The translations under genes were made by a program, and so were the position numbers. Positions 14,875 to 21,737 of a DNA stretch of 26,816 nucleotides are shown piece after piece. The notes under the pieces were generated by a model. That model was not told where the DNA came from, did no database searches, and saw only the letters and a program-made list of their open reading frames with translations. Each line of letters begins with the position of its first letter. Position 1 is the first letter of the stretch. The stretch is from CAMLQK01 sp964654135 (GTDB lineage: Bacteria > Patescibacteriota > Saccharimonadia > Saccharimonadales > UBA4665), in NCBI GenBank assembly GCA_964654135.1, contig CAZZHV010000015.1:1-26816 (forward strand), given 5' to 3'.

Positions 14875-15339
14875 ATGTTCGACATTTTCGAAACATTCAA
14901 GTTCCTGTTCTGGGTCGCTGTCGGCATTGTCCTCGGACTCCTGTTCTTGGCATTGCTGGGGCAGGCCCGGTACGCATGGCGTCGCAGGGACATCGGACTG
15001 ATCGTCCTGATGTTCGGCGGACCGCTCCTGGCGCTGGTGATCTTCAAACTGACAGTCCTGACCGCATTCGACGGCCCCCTGTTGGCAATCAGCAGCATCA
15101 GAACCCCGAGCGGCTTCAGTTGGCTGCCTGGCTACGTCTACGGCGTGCTGATTGTTGCACTGTGGATCATGCTGGTTGTCGGCTTCTTCGCCGGAATCGC
15201 CTACATGATCGCCGGAACCGTTGGTTCGACAAAGTACACCATTCCGACGTTCGTCGAGCGCATCGTCAGCCTGGTGTTCTACGTTGTCTACGGTTGGTTC
15301 TTCGGAGCTATCGTTGTCGGCATCAGCCTGCATCACTAG
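14875..15339 (+). CDS. Four-helix membrane protein of cassette B, unknown family
   Basis: 154 residues from the ATG at 14875, which has GGAGG 9 nt upstream; a longer frame from 14830 would begin upstream of the predicted transcript start and is rejected. Four hydrophobic segments are evident (about 9-28, 42-62, 88-115 and 134-153), with a basic loop QARYAWRRRD after the first. There is no signal for a known family. The gene is GC-rich with mostly C/G third positions, sharply different from both neighbours. It is the only ORF of its block. Confidence 0.8.
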   Translation: MFDIFETFKFLFWVAVGIVLGLLFLALLGQARYAWRRRDIGLIVLMFGGPLLALVIFKLTVLTAFDGPLLAISSIRTPSGFSWLPGYVYGVLIVALWIMLVVGFFAGIAYMIAGTVGSTKYTIPTFVERIVSLVFYVVYGWFFGAIVVGISLHH

Positions 15340-15341
15340 GC

Positions 15342-15398
15342 CTCAGGGCTAAACGGATTCCATGTAGCTGCATTCTACGCTACCCGTTTGGCCCTGAG
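15342..15398 (+). terminator. 3' hairpin of cassette B
   Basis: CTCAGGGCTAAACGG (15342-15356) pairs with CCGTTTGGCCCTGAG (15384-15398), 15 bp with one G-U. A small GTAG/CTAC hairpin lies in the loop. It begins 2 nt after the stop codon. Confidence 0.8.
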
Positions 15399-15424
15399 TA
15401 ACCTGGCGCTACACAAAAAACACC

Positions 15425-15436
15425 ACGACTCGAGAG
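15425..15436 (+). repeat. Cassette B inverted repeat, 3' arm
   Basis: ACGACTCGAGAG, the perfect complement of 14837-14848. The sequence immediately beyond it returns to native AT-rich composition. Confidence 0.8.
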
Positions 15437-15456
15437 GAATCATCTAGCTTTATCTA

Positions 15457-15484
15457 AAACCCCCGGATTTTTTTCCGGGGGTTT
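15457..15484. terminator. Bidirectional rho-independent terminator
   Basis: AAACCCCCGGA and TCCGGGGGTTT form an 11-bp stem with a T-rich loop and T/A flanks. It serves cassette B on the plus strand and the zincin gene on the minus strand. Confidence 0.85.
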
Positions 15485-15489
15485 GTTGT

Positions 15490-15858
15490 TTATTCGAGAT
15501 TATGAATTTGCTCGTGATCGAGACCAAAATAATGTGCTAGTTCATGCCAAATTGTATGACGAATTTGCTCTTTAAGCGCGGGCACACTATCGGCAAACAT
15601 TTCGATTGGATGCTTAAAAATTGTGATTTTGTCCGGACCATAGCTGGTTACGCCTTGGCGTTGTGGGAGCGGTACACCCTCATAGAGGCCAAAAAGTGTT
15701 TGGTCGTTACGCAATTCTAGCTGGACACGCTGTTCGGGTGTTGGGTCGTCGGCATACACGATGGCAACATTCTCGACAGCCTTTAGGTGATCCTTAGGTA
15801 AAGTATCAAGTGCTTCGCTAATATATTCGGCAAATTGGTCATCAGAAACAGTAATCAT
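15490..15858 (-). CDS. Minimal zincin metallopeptidase (MMP_TTHA0227/DUF1025-like)
   Basis: 122 residues. The zinc site HELAHYFGLDH (HEXXHXXGXXH, 105-115) is complete at the C-terminus, and LFGLYEGVPLPQRQG is typical of this small family. There is no signal peptide, so it is probably cytoplasmic. The substrate is unknown. The start lies 6 nt from a TACAAT box. The C-terminus ends 7 residues after the last zinc His, normal for this short family. Confidence 0.9.
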   Translation of the reverse strand: MITVSDDQFAEYISEALDTLPKDHLKAVENVAIVYADDPTPEQRVQLELRNDQTLFGLYEGVPLPQRQGVTSYGPDKITIFKHPIEMFADSVPALKEQIRHTIWHELAHYFGLDHEQIHNLE

Positions 15859-15864
15859 AGGTCT

Positions 15865-15870
15865 ATTGTA
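15865..15870 (-). promoter_or_regulatory. -10 box of the zincin gene (leaderless)
   Basis: TACAAT on the minus strand, 6 nt from the ATG at 15858. Confidence 0.55.
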
Positions 15871-15917
15871 CTCTGCCAGTGTAAGAAATTTAACATACGC
15901 AGCATTTTAAGCTGTTT

Positions 15918-15923
15918 TATACT
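15918..15923 (+). promoter_or_regulatory. -10 box of the YeaQ/GlsB-like gene
   Basis: TATACT, 25 nt before the ATG at 15949, with AAGGAG in between. Confidence 0.6.
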
Positions 15924-15948
15924 ATGTCTACAAAATAAGGAGCAACAT

Positions 15949-16215
15949 ATGGGAATTATTGCATGGATCATTTTAGGTGCTTTGGCGGGTTGGATCGCTT
16001 CGAAGATTGCCGGTACCGATGCCCAGCAGGGCTGGCTTGCTAATATTATCGTTGGCATTTTGGGCGCAATGATCGGTGGCTTCGTTATTAACCTCATCGG
16101 CGGTAACGGTGTAACTGGCTTTAATCTATGGAGCTTGCTTGTTTCCGTCTTGGGCGCCCTTATTCTACTTTGGATTATGCGAGCCTTGGGTGGCCACTCG
16201 TCAAAACACGTCTAG
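15949..16215 (+). CDS. GlsB/YeaQ/YmgE-family stress membrane protein
   Basis: 88 residues with three hydrophobic segments and Gly-rich turns: GALAGWIASKIAG near residue 10-22, NIIVGILGAMIGGFVINLIGG in the middle and a final LLVSVLGALILLWI helix. This is the layout of the transglycosylase-associated small membrane protein family. The biochemical role is unsettled; relatives respond to envelope stress. AAGGAG 8 nt upstream fixes the start at 15949. Its stop shares the palindrome CTAG with the stop of the convergent gene. Confidence 0.9.
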   Translation: MGIIAWIILGALAGWIASKIAGTDAQQGWLANIIVGILGAMIGGFVINLIGGNGVTGFNLWSLLVSVLGALILLWIMRALGGHSSKHV

Positions 16216-16784
16216 GACCGAGGGTCGCTCCACTCTTGTTTGAGAACGCTTGTTAAGTCATAGAACGGCATATCCGGAAATTCGGCGTCGATCGTGCCCT
16301 GAGGCTCAATAATACGCCACCACTCTAGGTGGCGTATTGCTTCTTTTGTAGCGTCATCATTAAAATCGGCAAATGCTAACAGCTCACCAACATGTCGATA
16401 AATATCTGGTGATATAGGGCGCTGTATTGCCTCGTTGGACAGCGGCACAGCCGGCTTAGCATCATAGGCTATCTGGTCGGATAGCACAAAACGCGCCAAA
16501 TATTCCTTCTGCGGGTCGTTAACAAGCATGACGTGAACGTCAAAGAAACTATCATCAGATGATGGGAAGTCAATTGGAGCGTCATAGCGAGAAAGCGCAA
16601 TCAAGTAGTCACGCTCTGTACCATCCTGCTGCGGGAATGAAATTGTGCCGCCCAAGACAGCTTTGGGTGTTTGCTCTAGTACAAAACGCAAACTGTCATG
16701 TTGCACGCACCGACTAAGGGCCTGCGACATGACAGCCTCTGGAGCATGGTGATTGAGATCGTATTCAGGTTGGTATTCACTCAT
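16212..16784 (-). CDS. Unknown 190-residue cytoplasmic protein downstream of typA
   Basis: The start at 16784 is set by a GGAGG 7 nt upstream. A frame extending into typA (to 16835) exists but lacks a ribosome-binding site. The protein is acidic, without membrane helices or a signal peptide, and has alternating beta-like strands (LRFVLEQ, FDVHVMLVN, EYLARFVLSDQIAY) and a Trp-rich HLEWWRIIEPQG segment. No family recognised. It follows typA by about 19 nt on the same strand, so co-transcription is likely. Codon use is native-like. Confidence 0.75.
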   Translation of the reverse strand: MSEYQPEYDLNHHAPEAVMSQALSRCVQHDSLRFVLEQTPKAVLGGTISFPQQDGTERDYLIALSRYDAPIDFPSSDDSFFDVHVMLVNDPQKEYLARFVLSDQIAYDAKPAVPLSNEAIQRPISPDIYRHVGELLAFADFNDDATKEAIRHLEWWRIIEPQGTIDAEFPDMPFYDLTSVLKQEWSDPRS

Positions 16785-16803
16785 CACGCCGCCTCCATAT
16801 ATA

Positions 16804-18633
16804 TTATTTGTTGCGTTTGCGCTTGTTTGGGTCAAGTTCGCGCTTGCGCAAGCGAAGATTCTTAGGTGTTACTTCGAGCAATTCATCGTTTTCGATAAAG
16901 TCGAGACATTGTTCAAGGCTCAAAATAGTTGGTGGAGTTAGCTGTACAACACCGTCACTACTCGAAGAACGCATGTTCGTAAGATGCTTGGTCTTACAGA
17001 CGTTGATTTCCATATCTTCTTGACGAGTGTTCAAACCAACTATCTCACCAGCATAGACCTTTTCGGCAGGTCCTACAAATGTTGTACCACGAGCTTCGGC
17101 ATTTTGCAGTGCGTATGGTGTGGTTGTACCTGTTTCGAAGGCAATCAATACACCGTTACGGAGCTGTTGCAATGCTGGGCCTTGTGGCTGATAACCAACC
17201 GTTAGGCTGTTCATGATCAAGGTACCCTTGGTGTTGGTCATAAGAATGTTGCGCATACCGAGAAGTGCACGTGTTGGCATTTCGTAGATAAGTTTAGTGA
17301 CACCCTTAGGGCTCGCAAACTGCTCTTTAAGCATTGCGCGGCGCTGACCAAGTTCCATCTGAACAGTACCAACGTGTTCCGCAGGAACTTCGATGATAAC
17401 TTCTTCAAGTGGTTCCATGGTCTGGCCATTTTCTTCTTTAGTCACAACTTGCGGGCGACCAACTTCGAATTCGAAGCCTTCGCGGCGCATTGTTTCGATA
17501 AGAACTGAGAGGTGGAGTTCACCACGACCAGCTACGAGGAAACCGATACCGTCTTCATCTACACGCAAACCGACGTTGGTTTCGAGTTCTTTTTGCAAAC
17601 GGTCACCGATCTGACGAGAAGTCGTAAATTCACCTTCGGTACCCTTCATTGGAGAAGTGTTTGGGCCGAGGTAAATGCGAAGGGTTGGTGCTTCGACTTC
17701 CATAACTGGCAATGCCTCTGGCTGATCAGCATCAGCAATAGTTTCGCCAATTTTAGCGTCAGCAATACCAGTAAGCTGGACGATGTCACCAGCTACACCG
17801 CCAGGAACCTCAAACTTAGTTACACCATGGCTCATAAATACGAGGTCAACTTTAGCCTTGCTAAATGTACCGTCTTTTTTACAAAGCGTTACCTGTTGGC
17901 CAGGCTTAACGCTACCGCGAGTAATGCGGCCAATTGAGTATTTGCCCTTAAAGCTGTCCCATGCGAGACCTGTAACAAGCATTTGGAATGGCTTGTCAGC
18001 TTCAACCTTAGGTGCAGGAATTTCGTTCATGATTGCGTCGAAGATGACATCGAGGTTAGCGTCTTCTTCTGGGTTTGCAGGTGGAGTCTTCCAGGCTTTA
18101 CCGGCGCGGCCAATTGCGTAGTACACAGGGTAGTGCAACTGATCTTCGTGAATAGCAAGTTCAAGAAAGAGGTCAGCGAGTTCGTTTTCAACTTCTTCGA
18201 TGCGGCTCGCAGGCTTGTCGATCTTGTTGATGATAACGATTGGCTTAAGGCCACCAGCGAGCGCCTTACCAAGTACAAACTTAGTCTGAGGCATTGGGCC
18301 TTCCTGGGCGTCAACGATCAAAAGACAGCCATCAGCCATGTTGAGGGTACGTTCAACTTCACCTGAGAAGTCAGCGTGACCAGGGGTGTCGATAATGTTA
18401 ATGCGGTAGTCGTCGTGCTGTACGGCAGTTACCTTAGCAGTAATTGTAATACCACGTTCACCTTCTTGGTCGCCGCTGTCCATAATAAGACTTTGGTTCA
18501 TTTCGGCTTGGTTGTCGCGGAAAGTCTTAGACTGCTTTAAAAGGCCATCGACCAGTGTAGTTTTACCGTGGTCAACGTGTGCAATAATGGCAATGTTGCG
18601 AATTTTCGCTGGGTCTTGTGTGTTTGGCGTCAT
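16804..18633 (-). CDS. typA: Ribosome-associated GTPase TypA/BipA
   Basis: 609 residues, the normal length. G1 AHVDHGKTT (19-27), G2-region GERGITI (58-64), G3 DTPGHADF (82-89) and G4 NKID (136-139) are intact. EF-G-like domains II, III and V and the BipA-specific C-terminal domain follow, ending in a basic LRKRELDPNKRKRNK tail. BipA binds the 70S ribosome and assists 50S assembly and stress adaptation. It has a true leader of about 40 nt with GGAGAGG, in contrast to the leaderless genes around it. Confidence 0.98.
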   Translation of the reverse strand: MTPNTQDPAKIRNIAIIAHVDHGKTTLVDGLLKQSKTFRDNQAEMNQSLIMDSGDQEGERGITITAKVTAVQHDDYRINIIDTPGHADFSGEVERTLNMADGCLLIVDAQEGPMPQTKFVLGKALAGGLKPIVIINKIDKPASRIEEVENELADLFLELAIHEDQLHYPVYYAIGRAGKAWKTPPANPEEDANLDVIFDAIMNEIPAPKVEADKPFQMLVTGLAWDSFKGKYSIGRITRGSVKPGQQVTLCKKDGTFSKAKVDLVFMSHGVTKFEVPGGVAGDIVQLTGIADAKIGETIADADQPEALPVMEVEAPTLRIYLGPNTSPMKGTEGEFTTSRQIGDRLQKELETNVGLRVDEDGIGFLVAGRGELHLSVLIETMRREGFEFEVGRPQVVTKEENGQTMEPLEEVIIEVPAEHVGTVQMELGQRRAMLKEQFASPKGVTKLIYEMPTRALLGMRNILMTNTKGTLIMNSLTVGYQPQGPALQQLRNGVLIAFETGTTTPYALQNAEARGTTFVGPAEKVYAGEIVGLNTRQEDMEINVCKTKHLTNMRSSSSDGVVQLTPPTILSLEQCLDFIENDELLEVTPKNLRLRKRELDPNKRKRNK

Positions 18634-18679
18634 AGAATAACCGGTCCTCTCCGGCGAAAGCTTGTGAATACTTCATTTA

Positions 18680-18708
18680 ATTATAACACAATTATGCTTT
18701 TTAGGCAA
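18680..18708 (-). promoter_or_regulatory. Promoter of typA
   Basis: Minus strand TTGCCT (18703-18708), 17-bp spacer, TATAAT (18680-18685), transcription start expected near 18673. Confidence 0.75.
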
Positions 18709-18768
18709 TGGTTGTGCTATTGATTTACTCTATTTTCTCATATAAGCTGCCAGGGTCAAAGCATCCGC

Positions 18769-19134
18769 TTGACGCCGTCGAGAAGAAAGTTGCAAACTGT
18801 GCGTTTGCGCAGCGCCATCGAAGACGTTCAGGCCTGGTGGATCAACACCGCAATCTGCCGGCTCAGCCGGACATACACGATCGGTGATGCCACTGTTCGC
18901 TACACCACCGGATACTCGTTCATCAAGGACGAAGCCAGCCGTGAGCTGGTATTCATCCGTGGCGAGAACATGGTGGCCGGCGTTCTGAAAGTCGACGACC
19001 TGGAAGACAGCATCCTGCCGAACGGTCTGTACATCGTCCGTACACCTGGAGTGTTCCAACTCGCCTGGCGCAACCTCTCTGGTCCTGCCAAGTTCAAGCG
19101 AACCTTCACCTTTGGCGGAGGCCGTAAGGTCTAA
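18769..19134 (+). CDS. Cassette C protein, unknown, beta-rich
   Basis: 121 residues from the TTG at 18769; TTG 18790 and GTG 18799 are also possible and none has an ideal Shine-Dalgarno (AGAAGAAAG precedes the last). The body (IEDVQAWWINTAI, TIGDATVRYTTGYSFIKDE, ELVFIRGENMVAGVLKVDDL, NGLYIVRTPGVFQLAWRNL) suggests a small beta-sandwich or barrel without membrane segments. No family recognised. GC-rich with biased third positions. It lies divergently from typA, in about 500 bp between two native genes. The promoter is weak: TATAAG (18741-18746) with TTGATT 15 bp upstream. Confidence 0.7.
   Translation: MTPSRRKLQTVRLRSAIEDVQAWWINTAICRLSRTYTIGDATVRYTTGYSFIKDEASRELVFIRGENMVAGVLKVDDLEDSILPNGLYIVRTPGVFQLAWRNLSGPAKFKRTFTFGGGRKV
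18777..18790 (+). repeat. Cassette C inverted repeat, 5' arm (start/SD region)
   Basis: GTCGAGAAGAAAGT is perfectly complementary (14 bp) to 19204-19217. The arm covers the only Shine-Dalgarno-like stretch and touches the TTG at 18790. Confidence 0.8.
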
Positions 19135-19156
19135 GCCTGCAAAGGTCTAGTTGCCA

Positions 19157-19197
19157 GGGAGTGCGGTGCGTTAGCATCACACCAGCACCGCACTCCC
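19157..19197 (+). terminator. 3' hairpin of cassette C
   Basis: GGGAGTGCGGTGC (19157-19169) and GCACCGCACTCCC (19185-19197) form a perfect 13-bp stem with a 15-nt loop. No U-tract follows; the 3' repeat arm begins 6 nt later. Confidence 0.8.
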
Positions 19198-19203
19198 GCC
19201 GGC

Positions 19204-19217
19204 ACTTTCTTCTCGAC
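19204..19217 (+). repeat. Cassette C inverted repeat, 3' arm (anti-SD-like)
   Basis: ACTTTCTTCTCGAC, the perfect complement of 18777-18790, immediately before native sequence resumes. Confidence 0.8.
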
Positions 19218-19232
19218 CCCTATCCAAGAAAT

Positions 19233-20165
19233 ATGACACATGCAGAAGTATTACCCGACCCCGAAAATAGTGCCGCTTCCCAAAACGATGAGGCATTTTT
19301 TATGCATCCTCATGAGCACTGCTTTCTCAATCCTTATCTCATAGCCGAGCAATTTCCAGCCGACGTGCTAGCTCGGTCGCCCGTCGGCAATAATCCCCTG
19401 TCCTCTATATGGAACGCCGTAGAGACAGGCATAAGCTCACAAGATGCGCAGCTTGTGCATACAGCTCGCGACGAGGCATCTACAGTTGCGGCAGACACAC
19501 TAGTGAGTAGCCTCACACGTGTTAAAGCGTCCATGCTCGTTGCTACGGCAGGGCTCTTGGCATTTCGAGCATCCAGTGAACTATTTCAACGCAACGATAT
19601 ACAGCAAGCTGCAAAAGCCATGGGGCAAACATTATATGATATGCGCAATGGCAGATTTGGTGTCGTTAATGAGAGTCAACTCATAGGATGCCACTCTGAA
19701 ATGGCGGTATACTATCTCATTGCTCGCCGTGGAGGTCGTAAAAATGTGCCCTACCTAGGGTCATTACGTGAAGAGGACTCAAATGCCTCGGAAGCCAATC
19801 ATGACATTTACACGCTCTATCGACGTGCCGAACCGACGAATAAAGTACCGTTTCAGATTAAAAGCTCAAAAAAGCAAGCAAGAGGTTTTGTCGGGGTCTT
19901 ACGCCTAAGGCAAGTTCTTGGCGAAACAGATTTGCCCGAGAAATATAACGAACTTTCTATACATAAGCTTGGGGAGCTCATTACAGATGAAGTACAGGAA
20001 CAATTACCACAAGATGACGAACGACGCATTGCTCTAGATGCTCTGTCCTCTAAAATTATTGAGAAAACAAGCAACCATCGGTTATGGCTACGGCGCACCA
20101 AGGCGTACAACAAGTGGCCCTACACAGTTCCAACCACTGCTGCAAATTATAGAGCCAGCTTCTAA
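19233..20165 (+). CDS. Unknown protein with a PD-(D/E)xK-like residue pattern
   Basis: 310 residues from the ATG at 19233; an upstream frame from 19161 would run through the cassette C hairpin and is rejected. Codon use is native-like. A Glu in a predicted helix (CHSEMAVYYLIARRGG, Glu156), an Asp (NHDIYTLY, Asp191) and a QIK strand end (VPFQIKSSKK, Gln208-Lys210) have the order and spacing of a PD-(D/E)xK nuclease core. The N-terminal half is helical without known motifs. No membrane helix or signal peptide. A nuclease or restriction-like role is inference; the family is not recognised. Confidence 0.7.
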   Translation: MTHAEVLPDPENSAASQNDEAFFMHPHEHCFLNPYLIAEQFPADVLARSPVGNNPLSSIWNAVETGISSQDAQLVHTARDEASTVAADTLVSSLTRVKASMLVATAGLLAFRASSELFQRNDIQQAAKAMGQTLYDMRNGRFGVVNESQLIGCHSEMAVYYLIARRGGRKNVPYLGSLREEDSNASEANHDIYTLYRRAEPTNKVPFQIKSSKKQARGFVGVLRLRQVLGETDLPEKYNELSIHKLGELITDEVQEQLPQDDERRIALDALSSKIIEKTSNHRLWLRRTKAYNKWPYTVPTTAANYRASF

Positions 20166-20172
20166 ATAGCGG

Positions 20173-20178
20173 TATACT
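20173..20178 (+). promoter_or_regulatory. -10 box of rarA (leaderless)
   Basis: TATACT, 8 nt from the ATG at 20187. Confidence 0.65.
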
Positions 20179-20186
20179 AATAAGAT

Positions 20187-21368
20187 ATGCAGCCACTCGC
20201 AGAACGATTACGACCAGAGCAGCTCGACCAAGTTATTGGCCAAGAGCATCTGATTGCGTCTGGTAAAATTATCCGCCAGATTATTGAACACAAACAGCCG
20301 ACCAGCCTGATCTTGTGGGGCCCACCAGGATCTGGCAAAACTACTCTTGCTCGTATCATTGCTCGCGAAACTGGAGCTGAGTTTATCGAGCTAAGTGCCG
20401 TAACTTCTGGCAAAGCCGATGTCACCAAAGTTATTGAGCACGCCAAGGGCAACAAGCGGCTGGGCATGCAGACTATTCTGTTTGTCGACGAAATCCACCG
20501 CTTTAATAAAGCTCAGCAAGATGCCTTTCTGCCGCATGTCGAAGACGGCACTATTATCCTCATTGGTGCCACTACTGAGAATCCGAGCTTTGAGGTTATT
20601 ACGCCATTACTTAGCCGTAGTCGCGTTCTCGTGCTTGAACCCCTTAGCAAAGAGAACATTGTCGATATCCTGACGAGCGCCGCCAAAGAGCTCAAGTTAA
20701 CAGCCAAAAAACTACCTAAAGACAGCATTGGTCTGATTGCCGAACTTTCCGGAGGTGACGCTCGGGTTGCTTTAGGCAACCTCGAACTGGCAGCCCAACT
20801 CGCCGCTGGCAAAACTATTTCTAGAGAAGTGGTTGAGACTGCCGCCCAAAAACGGGTTCCTGGCTACGACAAAAATGGCGAGAACCACTACAACCTCATT
20901 AGCGCCTTTATTAAGAGCTTGCGTGGTTCCGATGCCGACGCCGCGCTCTATTATATGGCGCGTATCTTACAAGGCGGCGAAGATCCCAAGTTTATTGCGC
21001 GCCGTATGATCGTCTTTGCGTCTGAAGATATTGGGCTGGCCGCACCTGCCGCACTCAATATTGCCGTTTCTACTTACTTGGCCGTAGAGCGCATCGGCAT
21101 GCCGGAGTGTCAGTATGTGCTCTACCATTGTGCCAGCGTGCTTGCCAAGACCAAGAAGTCGCGTGCTACTACCACTGCCATGAACAGAGCGCAAGCGGCG
21201 GCGCGCGAACATCCAGATCTTCCGGTGCCGCTCCACTTGCGCAATGCCCCGACCAAGCTCATGAAAGATCTTGGGTATACTAAAGGCTACAAATGGGAAG
21301 CAGGTTTTGAGCATCAAAAAGGCTTTCTACCCCCAGAAATCCACAACCTACGCCTCTTTGACGAATAG
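20187..21368 (+). CDS. rarA: Replication-associated recombination protein A (RarA/MgsA AAA+ ATPase)
   Basis: 393 residues. N-terminal PLAERLRPEQLDQVIGQEHL is the family signature. Walker A GPPGSGKTT (45-53), Walker B ILFVDEIHRFN (97-107) and sensor 1 IGATTEN (127-132) are intact. The C-terminal clamp-loader-like domains (KSLRGSDADAALYYMARIL, ARRMIVFASEDIGLA) and final YKWEAGFEHQKGFLP are complete. RarA acts at stalled replication forks and ssDNA ends. Near-leaderless start. Confidence 0.97.
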   Translation: MQPLAERLRPEQLDQVIGQEHLIASGKIIRQIIEHKQPTSLILWGPPGSGKTTLARIIARETGAEFIELSAVTSGKADVTKVIEHAKGNKRLGMQTILFVDEIHRFNKAQQDAFLPHVEDGTIILIGATTENPSFEVITPLLSRSRVLVLEPLSKENIVDILTSAAKELKLTAKKLPKDSIGLIAELSGGDARVALGNLELAAQLAAGKTISREVVETAAQKRVPGYDKNGENHYNLISAFIKSLRGSDADAALYYMARILQGGEDPKFIARRMIVFASEDIGLAAPAALNIAVSTYLAVERIGMPECQYVLYHCASVLAKTKKSRATTTAMNRAQAAAREHPDLPVPLHLRNAPTKLMKDLGYTKGYKWEAGFEHQKGFLPPEIHNLRLFDE

Positions 21369-21408
21369 TTTTTATGCAGGTTAACGTGCACATGCTTGCG
21401 CACCGCGC

Positions 21409-21414
21409 TATACT
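21409..21414 (+). promoter_or_regulatory. -10 box of the small secreted peptide gene
   Basis: TATACT, 8 nt from the ATG at 21423, with the same geometry as the confirmed native genes. Confidence 0.55.
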
Positions 21415-21422
21415 AGCTACGT

Positions 21423-21548
21423 ATGAAACGAATTTTTAGCACGGTTCTCCTTGGAACTCTCTTAATCCTCACAATTTTTGCCCTCAAGCAAACAGACGCA
21501 CAAACCACTCACCCTCGCACCACAAGCGCCAGTTACAAACCTCAATAA
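21423..21548 (+). CDS. Small secreted or membrane-tethered peptide (41 aa)
   Basis: It begins MKRIFSTVLLGTLLILTIFA: a basic N-terminus and one hydrophobic helix, then a short polar tail rich in Thr/Ser/Pro. This is a signal-peptide or single-pass layout, with no Cys for lipidation. The ATG sits 8 nt from TATACT, matching the leaderless native genes, which supports expression. Function unknown. Confidence 0.5.
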   Translation: MKRIFSTVLLGTLLILTIFALKQTDAQTTHPRTTSASYKPQ

Positions 21549-21668
21549 TTAACTAAATATTAAATACTCTGTATCTGTTGCACATACACAGTTATTTGTA
21601 TGTTTTGTACTTGAACGTGCGCAGTATTTCATGTACTGTGCATTTAGGTTAGATATAACATAAGGGAG

Positions 21669-21695
21669 TTGACATTTCCTCATTTTTAGTATAAA
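21669..21695 (+). promoter_or_regulatory. Promoter of the LPxTG surface protein
   Basis: A perfect TTGACA (21669-21674) and TATAAA (21690-21695), 15-bp spacer, followed by a leader with GGAGG. It is the only perfect -35 box noted in the window, consistent with high expression. The AT-rich stretch before it (21549-21668) holds an 8-bp hairpin around 21620-21645 and no gene. Confidence 0.7.
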
Positions 21696-21737
21696 ATGAG
21701 TGTCATATCCATATTATTGGTGAGGAGGAATTACCTA

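Noticed and set aside
14837..15436. Reading the cassette repeats as ends of one insertion-sequence family
   Set aside because: The arms differ in sequence between cassettes, no transposase is present, and no target-site duplications were seen. It remains an alternative only if each unit carried its own ends.
16785..16835. N-terminal extension of the unknown 190-aa gene into typA
   Set aside because: GGAGG is placed correctly for the ATG at 16784; the extension has no ribosome-binding site and overlaps typA.
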